Source: Phymorhynchus buccinoides (taxonomy: Eukaryota > Mollusca > Gastropoda > Neogastropoda > Raphitomidae). Taken from it: a stretch of 64,000 nucleotides of DNA. The position numbers were made by a program, and so were the translations under genes. Location of the stretch: contig CM065690.1 in the NCBI GenBank assembly GCA_017654935.2, positions 33,823,868 through 33,887,867 of the forward strand. Reading direction: 5' to 3'. Shown in pieces: positions 11,101 to 23,190 of the stretch; within the stretch, counting starts at the first letter, position 1; every line of letters begins with the position of its first letter. The notes beneath the pieces were generated by a model. That model searched no databases. It worked only from the letters and a program-made list of their open reading frames with translations, and was not told the origin of the DNA.

Positions 11101-14100
11101 TGGGGGGTGGGGGGTTACATGCTTCATTTTATGTTGTTGTGGGGGTGGGTGGGGGTTACATGCTTCATTTTATGTTATTGTGGGGTGGGTGGGTTACATG
11201 CTTCATTTTATGTTGTTGGGGGGGGGGGGGTTACATGCTTCATTTTATGTTGTTGGGGGGGGGGGGGTTACATGCTTCATTTTATGTTGTTGTGGGGGGG
11301 GGTGGGGGTTACATGCTTCATTTTATGTTGTTGGGGGGGGGGGGGTTACATGCTTCATTTTATGTTATTGTGGGGTGGGTGGGGGTTACATGCTTCATTT
11401 TATGTTGTTGGGGGGGGGGGGTTACATGCTTCATTTTATGTTGTTGTGGGGTGGGTGGGGGTACATGCTTCATTTTATGTTGTTGGGGGGTGGGGGGGGT
11501 TACATGCTTCATTTTATGTTGTTGTGGGGGTGGGGGGGGTTACATGCTTCATTTTATGTTGTTGGGGGGGGGGGGGGGGGTTACATGCTTCATTTTATGT
11601 TATTGTGGGGTGGGTGGGGGTTACATGCTTCATTTTATGTTATTGTGGGGGGGGTGGGGGTTACATGCTTCATTTTATGTTGTTGTGGGGGTGGGGGGGG
11701 TTACATGCTTCATTTTATGTTATTGGGGGGGGGGGGGGGGGTTACATGCTTCATTTTATGTTGTTGTGGGGGGGGGGGGTTACATGCTTCATTTTATGTT
11801 GTTGTGGGGTGGGTGGGGGTTACATGCTTCATTTTATGTTATTGTGGGGTGGGTGGGTTACATGCTTCATTTTATGTTGTTGTGGGGGTGGGTGGGGGTT
11901 ACATGCTTCATTTTATGTTGTTGGGGGGGGGGGGGGTTACATGCTTCATTTTATGTTGGGTGGGGGGGGGGGTTTACATGCTTCATTTTATGTTGTTGTG
12001 GGGTGGGTGGGTTACATGCTTCATTTTATGTTGTTGGGGGGGGGTGGGTGGGTTACATGCTTCATTTTATGTTGTTGGGGGGGGGGGGGTTACATGCTTC
12101 ATTTTATGTTGTTGGGGGGGGGGGGGGGGGGGTACATGCTTCATTTTATGTTATTGTGGGGTGGGTGGGGGTTACATGCTTCATTTTATGTTGTTGGGGG
12201 GTGGGGGTTACATGCTTCATTTTATGTTGTTGGGGGGGGGGGGGGGTTACATGCTTCATTTTATGTTATTGTGGGGGTGGGTGGGGGTTACATGCTTCAT
12301 TTTATGTTGTTGGGGGGGGGGGGGGGTTACATGCTTCATTTTATGTTATTGTGGGGTGGGGGGGGGGTTACATGCTTCATTTTATGTTGTTGTGGGGGGG
12401 GGGGGGGGGGGGGCTTCATTTTATGTTATTGTGGGGTGGGTGGGTTACATGCTTCATTTTATGGTGGGTTGTGGGGGGGGGGGGGTTACATGCTTCATTT
12501 TATGTTGTTGGGGGGGGGGGGGTTACATGCTTCATTTTATGTTATTGTGGGGTGGGTGGGGGTTACATGCTTCATTTTATGTTGTTGGGGGGTGGGGGGG
12601 TTACATGCTTCATTTTATGTTGTTGGGGGGTGGGTGGGTTACATGCTTCATTTTATGTTGTTGTGGGGGGGGGGGGGGTTACATGCTTCATTTTATGTTG
12701 TTGGGGGGGGGGGGGGTTACATGCTTCATTTTATGTTATTGTGGGGTGGGGGGGGGTTACATGCTTCATTTTATGTTGTTGGGGGGGGGGGGGGTTACAT
12801 GCTTCATTTTATGTTATTGTGGGGTGGGTGGGGGTTACATGCTTCATTTTATGTTATTGTGGGGTGGGTGGGTTACATGCTTCATTTTATGTTGTTGGGG
12901 GGTGGGGGTTACATGCTTCATTTTATGTTGTTGGGGGGTGGGGGGGGGGTTACATGCTTCATTTTATGTTGTTGGGGGGGGGGGGGGGGGGTTACATGCT
13001 TCATTTTATGTTGTTGTGGGGGGGGGTGGGGGTTACATGCTTCATTTTATGTTGTTGTGGGGGTGGGTGGGGGTTACATGCTTCATTTTATGTTATTGTG
13101 GGGTGGGTGGGGGTTACATGCTTCATTTTATGTTATTGTGGGGTGGGTGGGGGTTACATGCTTCATTTTATGTTGTTGGGGGGTGGGGGGTTACATGCTT
13201 CATTTTATGTTATTGTGGGGTGGGTGGGGGTTACATGCTTCATTTTATGTTATTGTGGGGTGGGGGGGTTACATGCTTCATTTTATGTTGTTGGGGGGGG
13301 GGGGGGGTTACATGCTTCATTTTATGTTATTGTGGGGTGGGTGGGTTACATGCTTCATTTTATGTTGTTGGGGGGGGGGGGGGGTTACATGCTTCATTTT
13401 ATGTTATTGTGGGGTGGGTGGGTTACATGCTTCATTTTATGTTGTTGGGGTGGGTGGGGGTTACATGCTTCATTTTATGTTATTGTGGGGGGGGTGGGTT
13501 ACATGCTTCATTTTATGTTGTTGGGGGGGGGGGGTTACATGCTTCATTTTATGTTGTTGGGGGGTGGGGGGGGTTACATGCTTCATTTTATGTTATTGTG
13601 GGGTGGGTGGGTTACATGCTTCATTTTATGTTGTTGTGGGGGTGGGTGGGGGTTACATGCTTCATTTTATGTTATTGTGGGGTGGGTGGGTTACATGCTT
13701 CATTTTATGTTGTTGGGGGGGGGGGGGGGGGTTACATGCTTCATTTTATGTTGTTGGGGGGTGGGTGGGGTTACATGCTTCATTTTATGTTGTTGTGGGG
13801 GTGGGTGGGGGTTACATGCTTCATTTTATGTTGTTGGGGGGGGGGGGGGGGGTTTACATGCTTCATTTTATGTTATTGTGGGGTGGGTGGGGGTTACATG
13901 CTTCATTTTATGTTGTTGGGGGGGGGGGGTTACATGCTTCATTTTATGTTGTTGTGGGGTGGGTGGGGGTTACATGCTTCATTTTATGTTGTTGGGGGGG
14001 GGGGGTTACATGCTTCATTTTATGTTGTTGTGGGGTGGGTGGGGGTTACATGCTTCATTTTATGTTTGTTGGGGGGGGGGGGTTACATGCTTCATTTTAT

Positions 14101-17100
14101 GTTATTGTGGGGTGGGTGGGGGGGGGGGGGCTTCATTTTATGTTATTGTGGGGTGGGGGGGGTTACATGCTTCATTTTATGTTGTTGGGGGGGGGGGGGG
14201 GGTTACATGCTTCATTTTATGTTATTGTGGGGTGGGTGGGGGTTACATGCTTCATTTTATGTTGTTGGGGGGGGGGGGTTACATGCTTCATTTTATGTTG
14301 TTGTGGGGTGGGTGGGGGTTACATGCTTCATTTTATGTTGTTGGGGGGGGGGGGGGGGGGGGCTTCATTTTATGTTATTGTGGGGGGGTGGGGGTTACAT
14401 GCTTCATTTTATGTTGTTGTGGGGTGGGTGGGGGTTACATGCTTCATTTTATGTTGTTGGGGGGGGGGGGGGGTTACATGCTTCATTTTATGTTATTGTG
14501 GGGGGGGGGGGGGGGTTACATGCTTCATTTTATGTTGTTGTGGGGTGGGTGGGGGTTACATGCTTCATTTTATGTTATTGTGGGGGTGGGTGGGGGTTAC
14601 ATGCTTCATTTTATGTTGTTGGGGGGTGGGTGGGGGTTACATGCTTCATTTTATGTTGGTTGGGGGGTGGGGGGTTACATGCTTCATTTTATGTTATTGT
14701 GGGGTGGGTGGGGGGGGGGCTTCATTTTATGTTGTTGGGGGGTGGGGGTTACATGCTTCATTTTATGTTATTGTGGGGTGGGTGGGTTACATGCTTCATT
14801 TTATGTTGTTGGGGGGGGGGGGGGGGTTACATGCTTCATTTTATGTTGTTGGGGGGTGGGGGTTACATGCTTCATTTTATGTTATTGTGGGGTGGGTGGG
14901 TTACATGCTTCATTTTATGTTGTTGGGGGGTGGGGGGTTACATGCTTCATTTTATGTTGTTGGGGGGGGGGGGGGGTTACATGCTTCATTTTATGTTGTT
15001 GGGGGGGGGGGGGGGTTACATGCTTCATTTTATGTTGTTGGGGGGTGGGTGGGTTACATGCTTCATTTTATGTTGTTGGGGGGTGGGGGTTACATGCTTC
15101 ATTTTATGTTGTTGGGGGGTGGGTGGGTTACATGCTTCATTTTATGTTATTGTGGGGTGGGGGGGGTTACATGCTTCATTTTATGTTATTGTGGGGTGGG
15201 TGGGGGTTACATGCTTCATTTTATGTTATTGTGGGGGTGGGTGGGGGTTACATGCTTCATTTTATGTTGTTGGGGGGGGGTGGGGGTTACATGCTTCATT
15301 TTATGTTGTTGTGGGGTGGGGGGGGTTACATGCTTCATTTTATGTTGTTGGGGGGTGGGGGGTTACATGCTTCATTTTATGTTGTTGGGGGGTGGGGGGG
15401 GTTACATGCTTCATTTTATGTTGTTGGGGGTGGGTGGGGGTTACATGCTTCATTTTATGTTATTGTGGGGTGGGTGGGGGTTACATGCTTCATTTTATGT
15501 TATTGTGGGGTGGGTGGGGGTTACATGCTTCATTTTATGTTGTTGTGGGGTGGGTGGGGGTTACATGCTTCATTTTATGTTATTGTGGGGGTGGGTGGGG
15601 GTTACATGCTTCATTTTATGTTGTTGTGGGGGGGGTGGGGGTTACATGCTTCATTTTATGTTATTGTGGGGTGGGTGGGTTACATGCTTCATTTTATGTT
15701 GTTGGGGGGTGGGTGGGTTACATGCTTCATTTTATGTTGTTGGGGGGGGGTGGGGGTTACATGCTTCATTTTATGTTGTTGTGGGGGGGGTGGGTTACAT
15801 GCTTCATTTTATGTTGTTGGGGGGGGGGGGGGTTACATGCTTCATTTTATGTTATTGTGGGGTGGGTGGGTTACATGCTTCATTTTATGTTGTTGGGGGG
15901 TGGGTGGGGGTTACATGCTTCATTTTATGTTGTTGGGGGGTGGGGGGGTTACATGCTTCATTTTATGTTATTGTGGGGTGGGTGGGTTACATGCTTCATT
16001 TTATGTTGTTGTGGGGGTGGGTGGGGGTTACATGCTTCATTTTATGTTATTGTGGGGTGGGTGGGTTACATGCTTCATTTTATGTTGTTGGGGGGTGGGT
16101 GGGTTACATGCTTCATTTTATGTTGTTGGGGGGGGGGGGGGTTACATGCTTCATTTTATGTTGTTGTGGGGGTGGGTGGGGGTTACATGCTTCATTTTAT
16201 GTTGTTGGGGGGGGGGGGTTACATGCTTCATTTTATGTTATTGTGGGGTGGGTGGGGGTTACATGCTTCATTTTATGTTGTTGGGGGGGGGGGGTTACAT
16301 GCTTCATTTTATGTTGTTGTGGGGGTGGGTGGGGGTTACATGCTTCATTTTATGTTGTTGGGGGGGGGGGGGGGGGGGTACATGCTTCATTTTATGTTGT
16401 TGTGGGGTGGGTGGGGGTTACATGCTTCATTTTATGTTGTTGGGGGGGGGGGGGTTACATGCTTCATTTTATGTTATTGTGGGGTGGGTGGGGGTTACAT
16501 GCTTCATTTTATGTTATTGTGGGGTGGGTGGGGGGTTACATGCTTCATTTTATGTTATTGTGGGGTGGGTGGGGGGTTACATGCTTCATTTTATGTTATT
16601 GTGGGGTGGGTGGGGGTTACATGCTTCATTTTATGTTATTGTGGGGTGGGTGGGGGTTACATGCTTCATTTTATGTTATTGTGGGGTGGGTGGGGGTTAC
16701 ATGCTTCATTTTATGTTATTGGGGGGGTGGGTGGGTTACATGCTTCATTTTATGTTGTTGGGGGGTGGGTGGGGGTTACATGCTTCATTTTATGTTGTTG
16801 GGGGGGGGGGGGTTACATGCTTCATTTTATGTTATTGTGGGGTGGGTGGGGGGTTACATGCTTCATTTTATGTTATTGTGGGGTGGGGGGGTTACATGCT
16901 TCATTTTATGTTGTTGGGGGGTGGGTGGGTTACATGCTTCATTTTATGTTGTTGGGGGGTGGGGGGGGTACATGCTTCATTTTATGTTGTTGGGGGGGGG
17001 GGGGGTTACATGCTTCATTTTATGTTATTGTGGGGTGGGTGGGTTACATGCTTCATTTTATGTTGTTGGGGGGGTGGGGGGTTACATGCTTCATTTTATG

Positions 17101-20100
17101 TTGTTGGGGGGGGGGGGGGGGGGGGGGTACATGCTTCATTTTATGTTATTGTGGGGTGGGTGGGGGTTACATGCTTCATTTTATGTTGTTGGGGGGGGGG
17201 GGGTTACATGCTTCATTTTATGTTATTGTGGGGTGGGTGGGGGTTACATGCTTCATTTTATGTTGTTGTGGGGGTGGGTGGGGGTTACATGCTTCATTTT
17301 ATGTTATTGTGGGGTGGGTGGGTTACATGCTTCATTTTATGTTGTTGGGGGGTGGGGGTTACATGCTTCATTTTATGTTATTGTGGGGTGGGTGGGTTAC
17401 ATGCTTCATTTTATGTTGTTGGGGGGGGGGGGGGGGGTTACATGCTTCATTTTATGTTATTGTGGGGTGGGTGGGGGTTACATGCTTCATTTTATGTTAT
17501 TGTGGGGTGGGTGGGTTACATGCTTCATTTTATGTTGTTGGGGGGGGGGGGGGGTTACATGCTTCATTTTATGTTATTGTGGGGTGGGTGGGTTACATGC
17601 TTCATTTTATGTTGTTGGGGGGTGGGTGGGTTACATGCTTCATTTTATGTTGTTGGGGGGTGGGTGGGGGTTACATGCTTCATTTTATGTTGTTGTGGGG
17701 TGGGTGGGGTTACATGCTTCATTTTATGTTGTTGGGGGGGGGGGGGGGGTTACATGCTTCATTTTATGTTATTGTGGGGTGGGTGGGTTACATGCTTCAT
17801 TTTATGTTGTTGTGGGGTGGGTGGGTTACATGCTTCATTTTATGTTGTTGTGGGGTGGGGGGTTACATGCTTCATTTTATGTTGTTGGGGGGTGGGGGTT
17901 ACATGCTTCATTTTATGTTATTGTGGGGTGGGTGGGGGTTACATGCTTCATTTTATGTTATTGTGGGGGTGGGTGGGGGTTACATGCTTCATTTTATGTT
18001 GTTGTGGGGGTGGGTGGGGGTTACATGCTTCATTTTATGTTATTGTGGGGGTGGGTGGGGGTTACATGCTTCATTTTATGTTATTGTGGGGTGGGTGGGG
18101 GTTACATGCTTCATTTTATGTTGTTGGGGGGTGGGTGGGTTACATGCTTCATTTTATGTTGTTGTGGGGGTGGGTGGGGGTTACATGCTTCATTTTATGT
18201 TATTGTGGGGTGGGTGGGTTACATGCTTCATTTTATGTTGTTGGGGGGGGGGGGGTTACATGCTTCATTTTATGTTATTGTGGGGTGGGTGGGTTACATG
18301 CTTCATTTTATGTTGTTGGGGGGGGGGGGGGGTTACATGCTTCATTTTATGTTATTGTGGGGTGGGTGGGTTACATGCTTCATTTTATGTTGTTGGGGGG
18401 GGGGGGTTACATGCTTCATTTTATGTTATTGTGGGGTGGGTGGGTTACATGCTTCATTTTATGTTGTTGGGGGGGGGGGGGTTACATGCTTCATTTTATG
18501 TTGTTGGGGGGTGGGGGTTACATGCTTCATTTTATGTTATTGTGGGGTGGGTGGGTTACATGCTTCATTTTATGTTGTTGTGGGGGTGGGTGGGGGTTAC
18601 ATGCTTCATTTTATGTTATTGTGGGGTGGGTGGGTTACATGCTTCATTTTATGTTGTTGGGGGGGGGGGGGGGGGGGGGTACATGCTTCATTTTATGTTG
18701 TTGGGGGGGGGGGGGGTTACATGCTTCATTTTATGTTGTTGTGGGGTGGGTGGGGGTTACATGCTTCATTTTATGTTGTTGGGGGGGGGGGGGGGGGTTA
18801 CATGCTTCATTTTATGTTATTGTGGGGTGGGTGGGGGTTACATGCTTCATTTTATGTTGTTGGGGGGGGGGGGGTTACATGCTTCATTTTATGTTGTTGT
18901 GGGGGTGGGTGGGGGTTACATGCTTCATTTTATGTTGTTGGGGGGGGGTGGGGGTTACATGCTTCATTTTATGTTGTTGTGGGGTGGGTGGGGGTTACAT
19001 GCTTCATTTTATGTTGTTGGGGGGGGGGGGGGTTACATGCTTCATTTTATGTTATTGTGGGGTGGGTGGGGGTTAGGGGGGGGGGGGGGTTGGGGTTGTG
19101 CTTCATTTTATGTTGTTGTGGGGTGGGGGGGGTTACATGCTTCATTTTATGTTGTTGTGGGGGGGGGGGGTTACATGCTTCATTTTATGTTATTGTGGGG
19201 TGGGTGGGGGTTACATGCTTCATTTTATGTTGTGGGGTGGGGGGTGGGGGTTACATGCTTCATTTTATGTTGGTGGGGTGGGTGGGGGTTACATGCTTCA
19301 TTTTATGTTGTTGGGGGGGGGGGGGTTACATGCTTCATTTTATGTTATTGTGGGGTGGGTGGGGGTTACATGCTTCATTTTATGTTGTTGGGGGGTGGGT
19401 GGGGTTACATGCTTCATTTTATGTTGTTGTGGGGGGGGGGGGGTTACATGCTTCATTTTATGTTATTGTGGGGGTGGGTGGGGGTTACATGCTTCATTTT
19501 ATGTTATTGTGGGGTGGGTGGGGGTTACATGCTTCATTTTATGTTATTGTGGGGTGGGTGGGGGTTACATGCTTCATTTTATGTTGTTGTGGGGTGGGGG
19601 GGGTTACATGCTTCATTTTATGTTGTTGTGGGGGGGTGGGGGTTACATGCTTCATTTTATGTTATTGTGGGGTGGGTGGGGGTTACATGCTTCATTTTAT
19701 GTTGTTGGGGGGTGGGGGTTACATGCTTCATTTTATGTTATTGTGGGGTGGGTGGGTTACATGCTTCATTTTATGTTGTTGGGGGGGGGGGGGTTACATG
19801 CTTCATTTTATGTTGTTGGGGGGGGGGGGTTACATGCTTCATTTTATGTTATTGTGGGGTGGGTGGGTTACATGCTTCATTTTATGTTGTTGGGGGGTGT
19901 GGGGTTACATGCTTCATTTTATGTTGTTGTGGGGTGGGTGGGGGTTACATGCTTCATTTTATGTTGTTGGGGGGTGGGGGGTTACATGCTTCATTTTATG
20001 TTGTTGGGGGGTGGGTGGGTTACATGCTTCATTTTATGTTGTTGTGGGGGTGGGTGGGGGTTACATGCTTCATTTTATGTTGTTGGGGGGGGTGGTGGGT

Positions 20101-22536
20101 TACATGCTTCATTTTATGTTGTTGTGGGGGTGGGGGGGGGGGGGACATGCTTCATTTTATGTTATTGTGGGGTGGGTGGGGGTTACATGCTTCATTTTAT
20201 GTTATTGTGGGGGTGGGTGGGGGTTACATGCTTCATTTTATGTTGTTGTGGGGGTGGGTGGGGGTTACATGCTTCATTTTATGTTGTTGTGGGGGTGGGT
20301 GGGGGTTACATGCTTCATTTTATGTTATTGTGGGGGGGGGTGGGGGTTACATGCTTCATTTTATGTTGTTGTGGGGGTGGGTGGGGGTTACATGCTTCAT
20401 TTTATGTTGTTGTGGGGGTGGGTGGGGGTTACATGCTTCATTTTATGTTGTTGTGGGGGTGGGTGGGGGTTACATGCTTCATTTTATGTTGTTGTGGGGG
20501 TGGGTGGGGGTTACATGCTTCATTTTATGTTATTGTGGGGTGGGGGGGGGTTACATGCTTCATTTTATGTTGTTGTGGGGTGGGTGGGGGTTACATGCTT
20601 CATTTTATGTTGTTGTGGGGGTGGGTGGGGGTTACATGCTTCATTTTATGTTATTGTGGGGGTGGGTGGGGGTTACATGCTTCATTTTATGTTGTTGTGG
20701 GGGTGGGTGGGGGTTACATGCTTCATTTTATGTTGTTGGGGGGGGGGGGGGGTTACATGCTTCATTTTATGTTGTGGGGGGGTGGGTGGGGGTTACATGC
20801 TTCATTTTATGTTGTTGGGGGGGTGGGTGGGGGGGGGTTACATGCTTCATTTTATGTTGTTGGGGGGGGGGTGGGGGTTACATGCTTCATTTTATGTTGT
20901 TGTGGGGGTGGGTGGGGGTTACATGCTTCATTTTATGTTGGGGTGGGGGGGGGTGGGGGTTACATGCTTCATTTTATGTTATTGTGGGGGTGGGTGGGGG
21001 TTACATGCTTCATTTTATGTTGTTGTGGGGGTGGGTGGGGGTTACATGCTTCATTTTATGTTATTGTGGGGTGGGTGGGGGTTACATGCTTCATTTTATG
21101 TTGTTGGGGGGGTGGGTGGGGGTTACATGCTTCATTTTATGTTGTTGGGGGGGTGGGTGGGTTACATGCTTCATTTTATGTTGTTGGGGGGGGGGGGGGG
21201 TTACATGCTTCATTTTATGTTGTTGTGGGGTGGGTGGGGGTTACATGCTTCATTTTATGTTGTTGGGGGGGGGGGGGGTTACATGCTTCATTTTATGTTG
21301 TTGGGGGGGGGGGGGTTACATGCTTCATTTTATGTTGTTGTGGGGGTGGGTGGGGGTTACATGCTTCATTTTATGTTGTTGGGGGGTGGTGGGGGTTACA
21401 TGCTTCATTTTATGTTATTGTGGGGTGGGTGGGTTACATGCTTCATTTTATGTTGTTGGGGGGGGGGGGTTACATGCTTCATTTTATGTTGTTGGGGGGT
21501 GGGGGTTACATGCTTCATTTTATGTTGTTGGGGGGTGGGGGGTTACATGCTTCATTTTATGTTGTTGGGGGGGGGGGGGGTTACATGCTTCATTTTATGT
21601 TATTGTGGGGTGGGTGGGTTACATGCTTCATTTTATGTTGTTGTGGGGTGGGTGGGTTACATGCTTCATTTTATGTTGTTGGGGGGGGGGGGTTACATGC
21701 TTCATTTTATGTTGTTGGGGGGGGGGGGGGGTTACATGCTTCATTTTATGTTGTTGGGGGGGGGGGGGTTACATGCTTCATTTTATGTTGTTGGGGGGGG
21801 GGGGGTTACATGCTTCATTTTATGTTGTTGGGGGGGGGGGGGGTTACATGCTTCATTTTATGTTGTTGTGGGGGGGGGGGTTACATGCTTCATTTTATGT
21901 TGTTTTGTTTGGGGGGGGGGGGGGTGTACATGCTTCATTTTATGTTGTTGGGGGGGGGGGGGGGTTACATGCTTCATTTTATGTTATTGGGGGGGGGGGG
22001 TTACATGCTTCATTTTATGTTGTTGGGGGGTGGGGGGGTTACATGCTTCCTTTTATGTTGTTGCGGGGGGGGGGGGGGGGGGGGGGTGTTACATGCTTCA
22101 TTTTATGTTGTTGGGGGTGGGGGGGTGTACATGCTTTATTTGATGTTGTTGGGGGGGGGGGGGGGGGTTACATGCTTCATTTGATGTTGTTGGGGGGGGG
22201 GGGGGGCGTACATGCTTCATTTTATGTTGTTGTGTGTGTGTGTGTGTGTGTGTGGGGGGGGGGGGTTACATGCTTCATTTGATGTTGTTGGGGGGGGGGG
22301 GGTTACATGCCTCATTTTATGTTGTTGTGTGTGTGTGTTGGGGGGGGGGGGGGGGGTACATGCTTCATTTTATGTTGTTGTGGGGGGGGGGGGGTTACAT
22401 GCTTCATTTTATGTTGTTGGGGGGGGGGGGGGTTACATGCTTCATTTCATGTTGTTGTGTGGGGGGTTACATGCTTCATTTTATGTTGTTGGGGGGGGGG
22501 GGGGGGGGGTTACATGCTTCATTTTATGTTGTTGTG
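8127..22536 (+). repeat. 14.4-kb G-rich minisatellite, unit about 36-42 bp
   Basis: The array is built of a conserved core (TACATGCTTCATTTTATG followed by TTGTT or TTATT) and a variable G-rich linker, either a pure run of 9-20 G or forms such as GTGGGGTGGGTGGGG. By length and period it holds about 370 units (estimated, not counted). Neither core nor linker contains a stop in any + frame, which makes three overlapping reading frames of 4689, 4616 and 3534 codons; - frames are closed in every unit. Low-complexity translation in all frames, constant linker-length changes that shift frame, and no splice or promoter context mean it is treated as satellite DNA, not a gene. Units are irregular at both ends (8127-8640, 21890-22536). 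Confidence 0.98.
22230..22252. repeat. (GT)n expansion inside a terminal minisatellite unit
   Basis: Near the right end of the G-rich array, linkers at about 22230-22252 and 22325-22340 are replaced by GT dinucleotide runs followed by G. These are found only in the last few units. Confidence 0.85.
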
Positions 22537-22938
22537 CTAGAAAAGAAGCAATTGGTGTATTAATTATTGTCGAGTCCCTTTCCTGCCTTAAAAAAATCCA
22601 AATAACTTTATTTTCTTCCGAATTGCACGAAAGTGCTGAACACTAACTACTATACACACTGTTATTACTCCGAACAGACTGACGTAGGCTGCTGTTGGTG
22701 CTTTTTTATTTCACCAAGGCCTAAAAAAAAAAAGCTGGTACGTGACCTTTCCACCGAGGCACCAAATCAGCCTCAGCGAGGCTGATACCGTTTGACAGTA
22801 GTGACAGGTTGTTTGGATGGTAGCTCGGCTGAGTTTGGTGAACGGTGGGACTGATATTGAGTACTTAATAATAATTATCCCCCCAAAAAGTAGCGTGGTT
22901 ATGTCACTGGGAAGCGTTTCTTGAATACGAACCAGCTT

Positions 22939-23190
22939 TTAACCCTTTCAACGCTAGCCATTCCTCAGCCAAAAATTACCATTAAACTTACCCGGGTAGA
23001 GAAAATATTTTGTCTGCAATATTGGAGATTCCTCTGTGACATGCATAAAATAGTGCCTATCCTTCCCTCCTAAAATTAAGAACATAAAGTCACTGGATAC
23101 CGTGCAGACCCTCATTTGATGCCTTTTAGTGACATGGGTGTTAAATCATTGTGGTGCCAAGAGGCGACAGTGGCGATGAAAGAGTTTTAA
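22939..23190. mobile_element. TTAA-flanked MITE, copy 1 (piggyBac-like ends)
   Basis: The element begins TTAACCCTTTCAACGC and ends GCGATGAAAGAGTTTTAA; both ends carry TTAA. The internal sequence (TCTGCAATATTGG, CTCTGTGACATGCATA, TTTTAGTGACATGGGTGTTA) is shared with five other copies in the window. The terminal repeats are more diverged than in the others. Confidence 0.85.

Noticed and set aside
8213..22282. Proteins of 4689, 4616 and 3534 residues encoded by the G-rich array
   Set aside because: All three + frames are open at once, linker length changes shift frame between units, and translation gives only Gly-rich low-complexity repeats. This follows from unit composition.
8127..22536. CRISPR-like array (conserved repeat and variable spacer)
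   Set aside because: The variable part is only G/T homopolymer-like linker, there are no cas genes and the window is eukaryotic.
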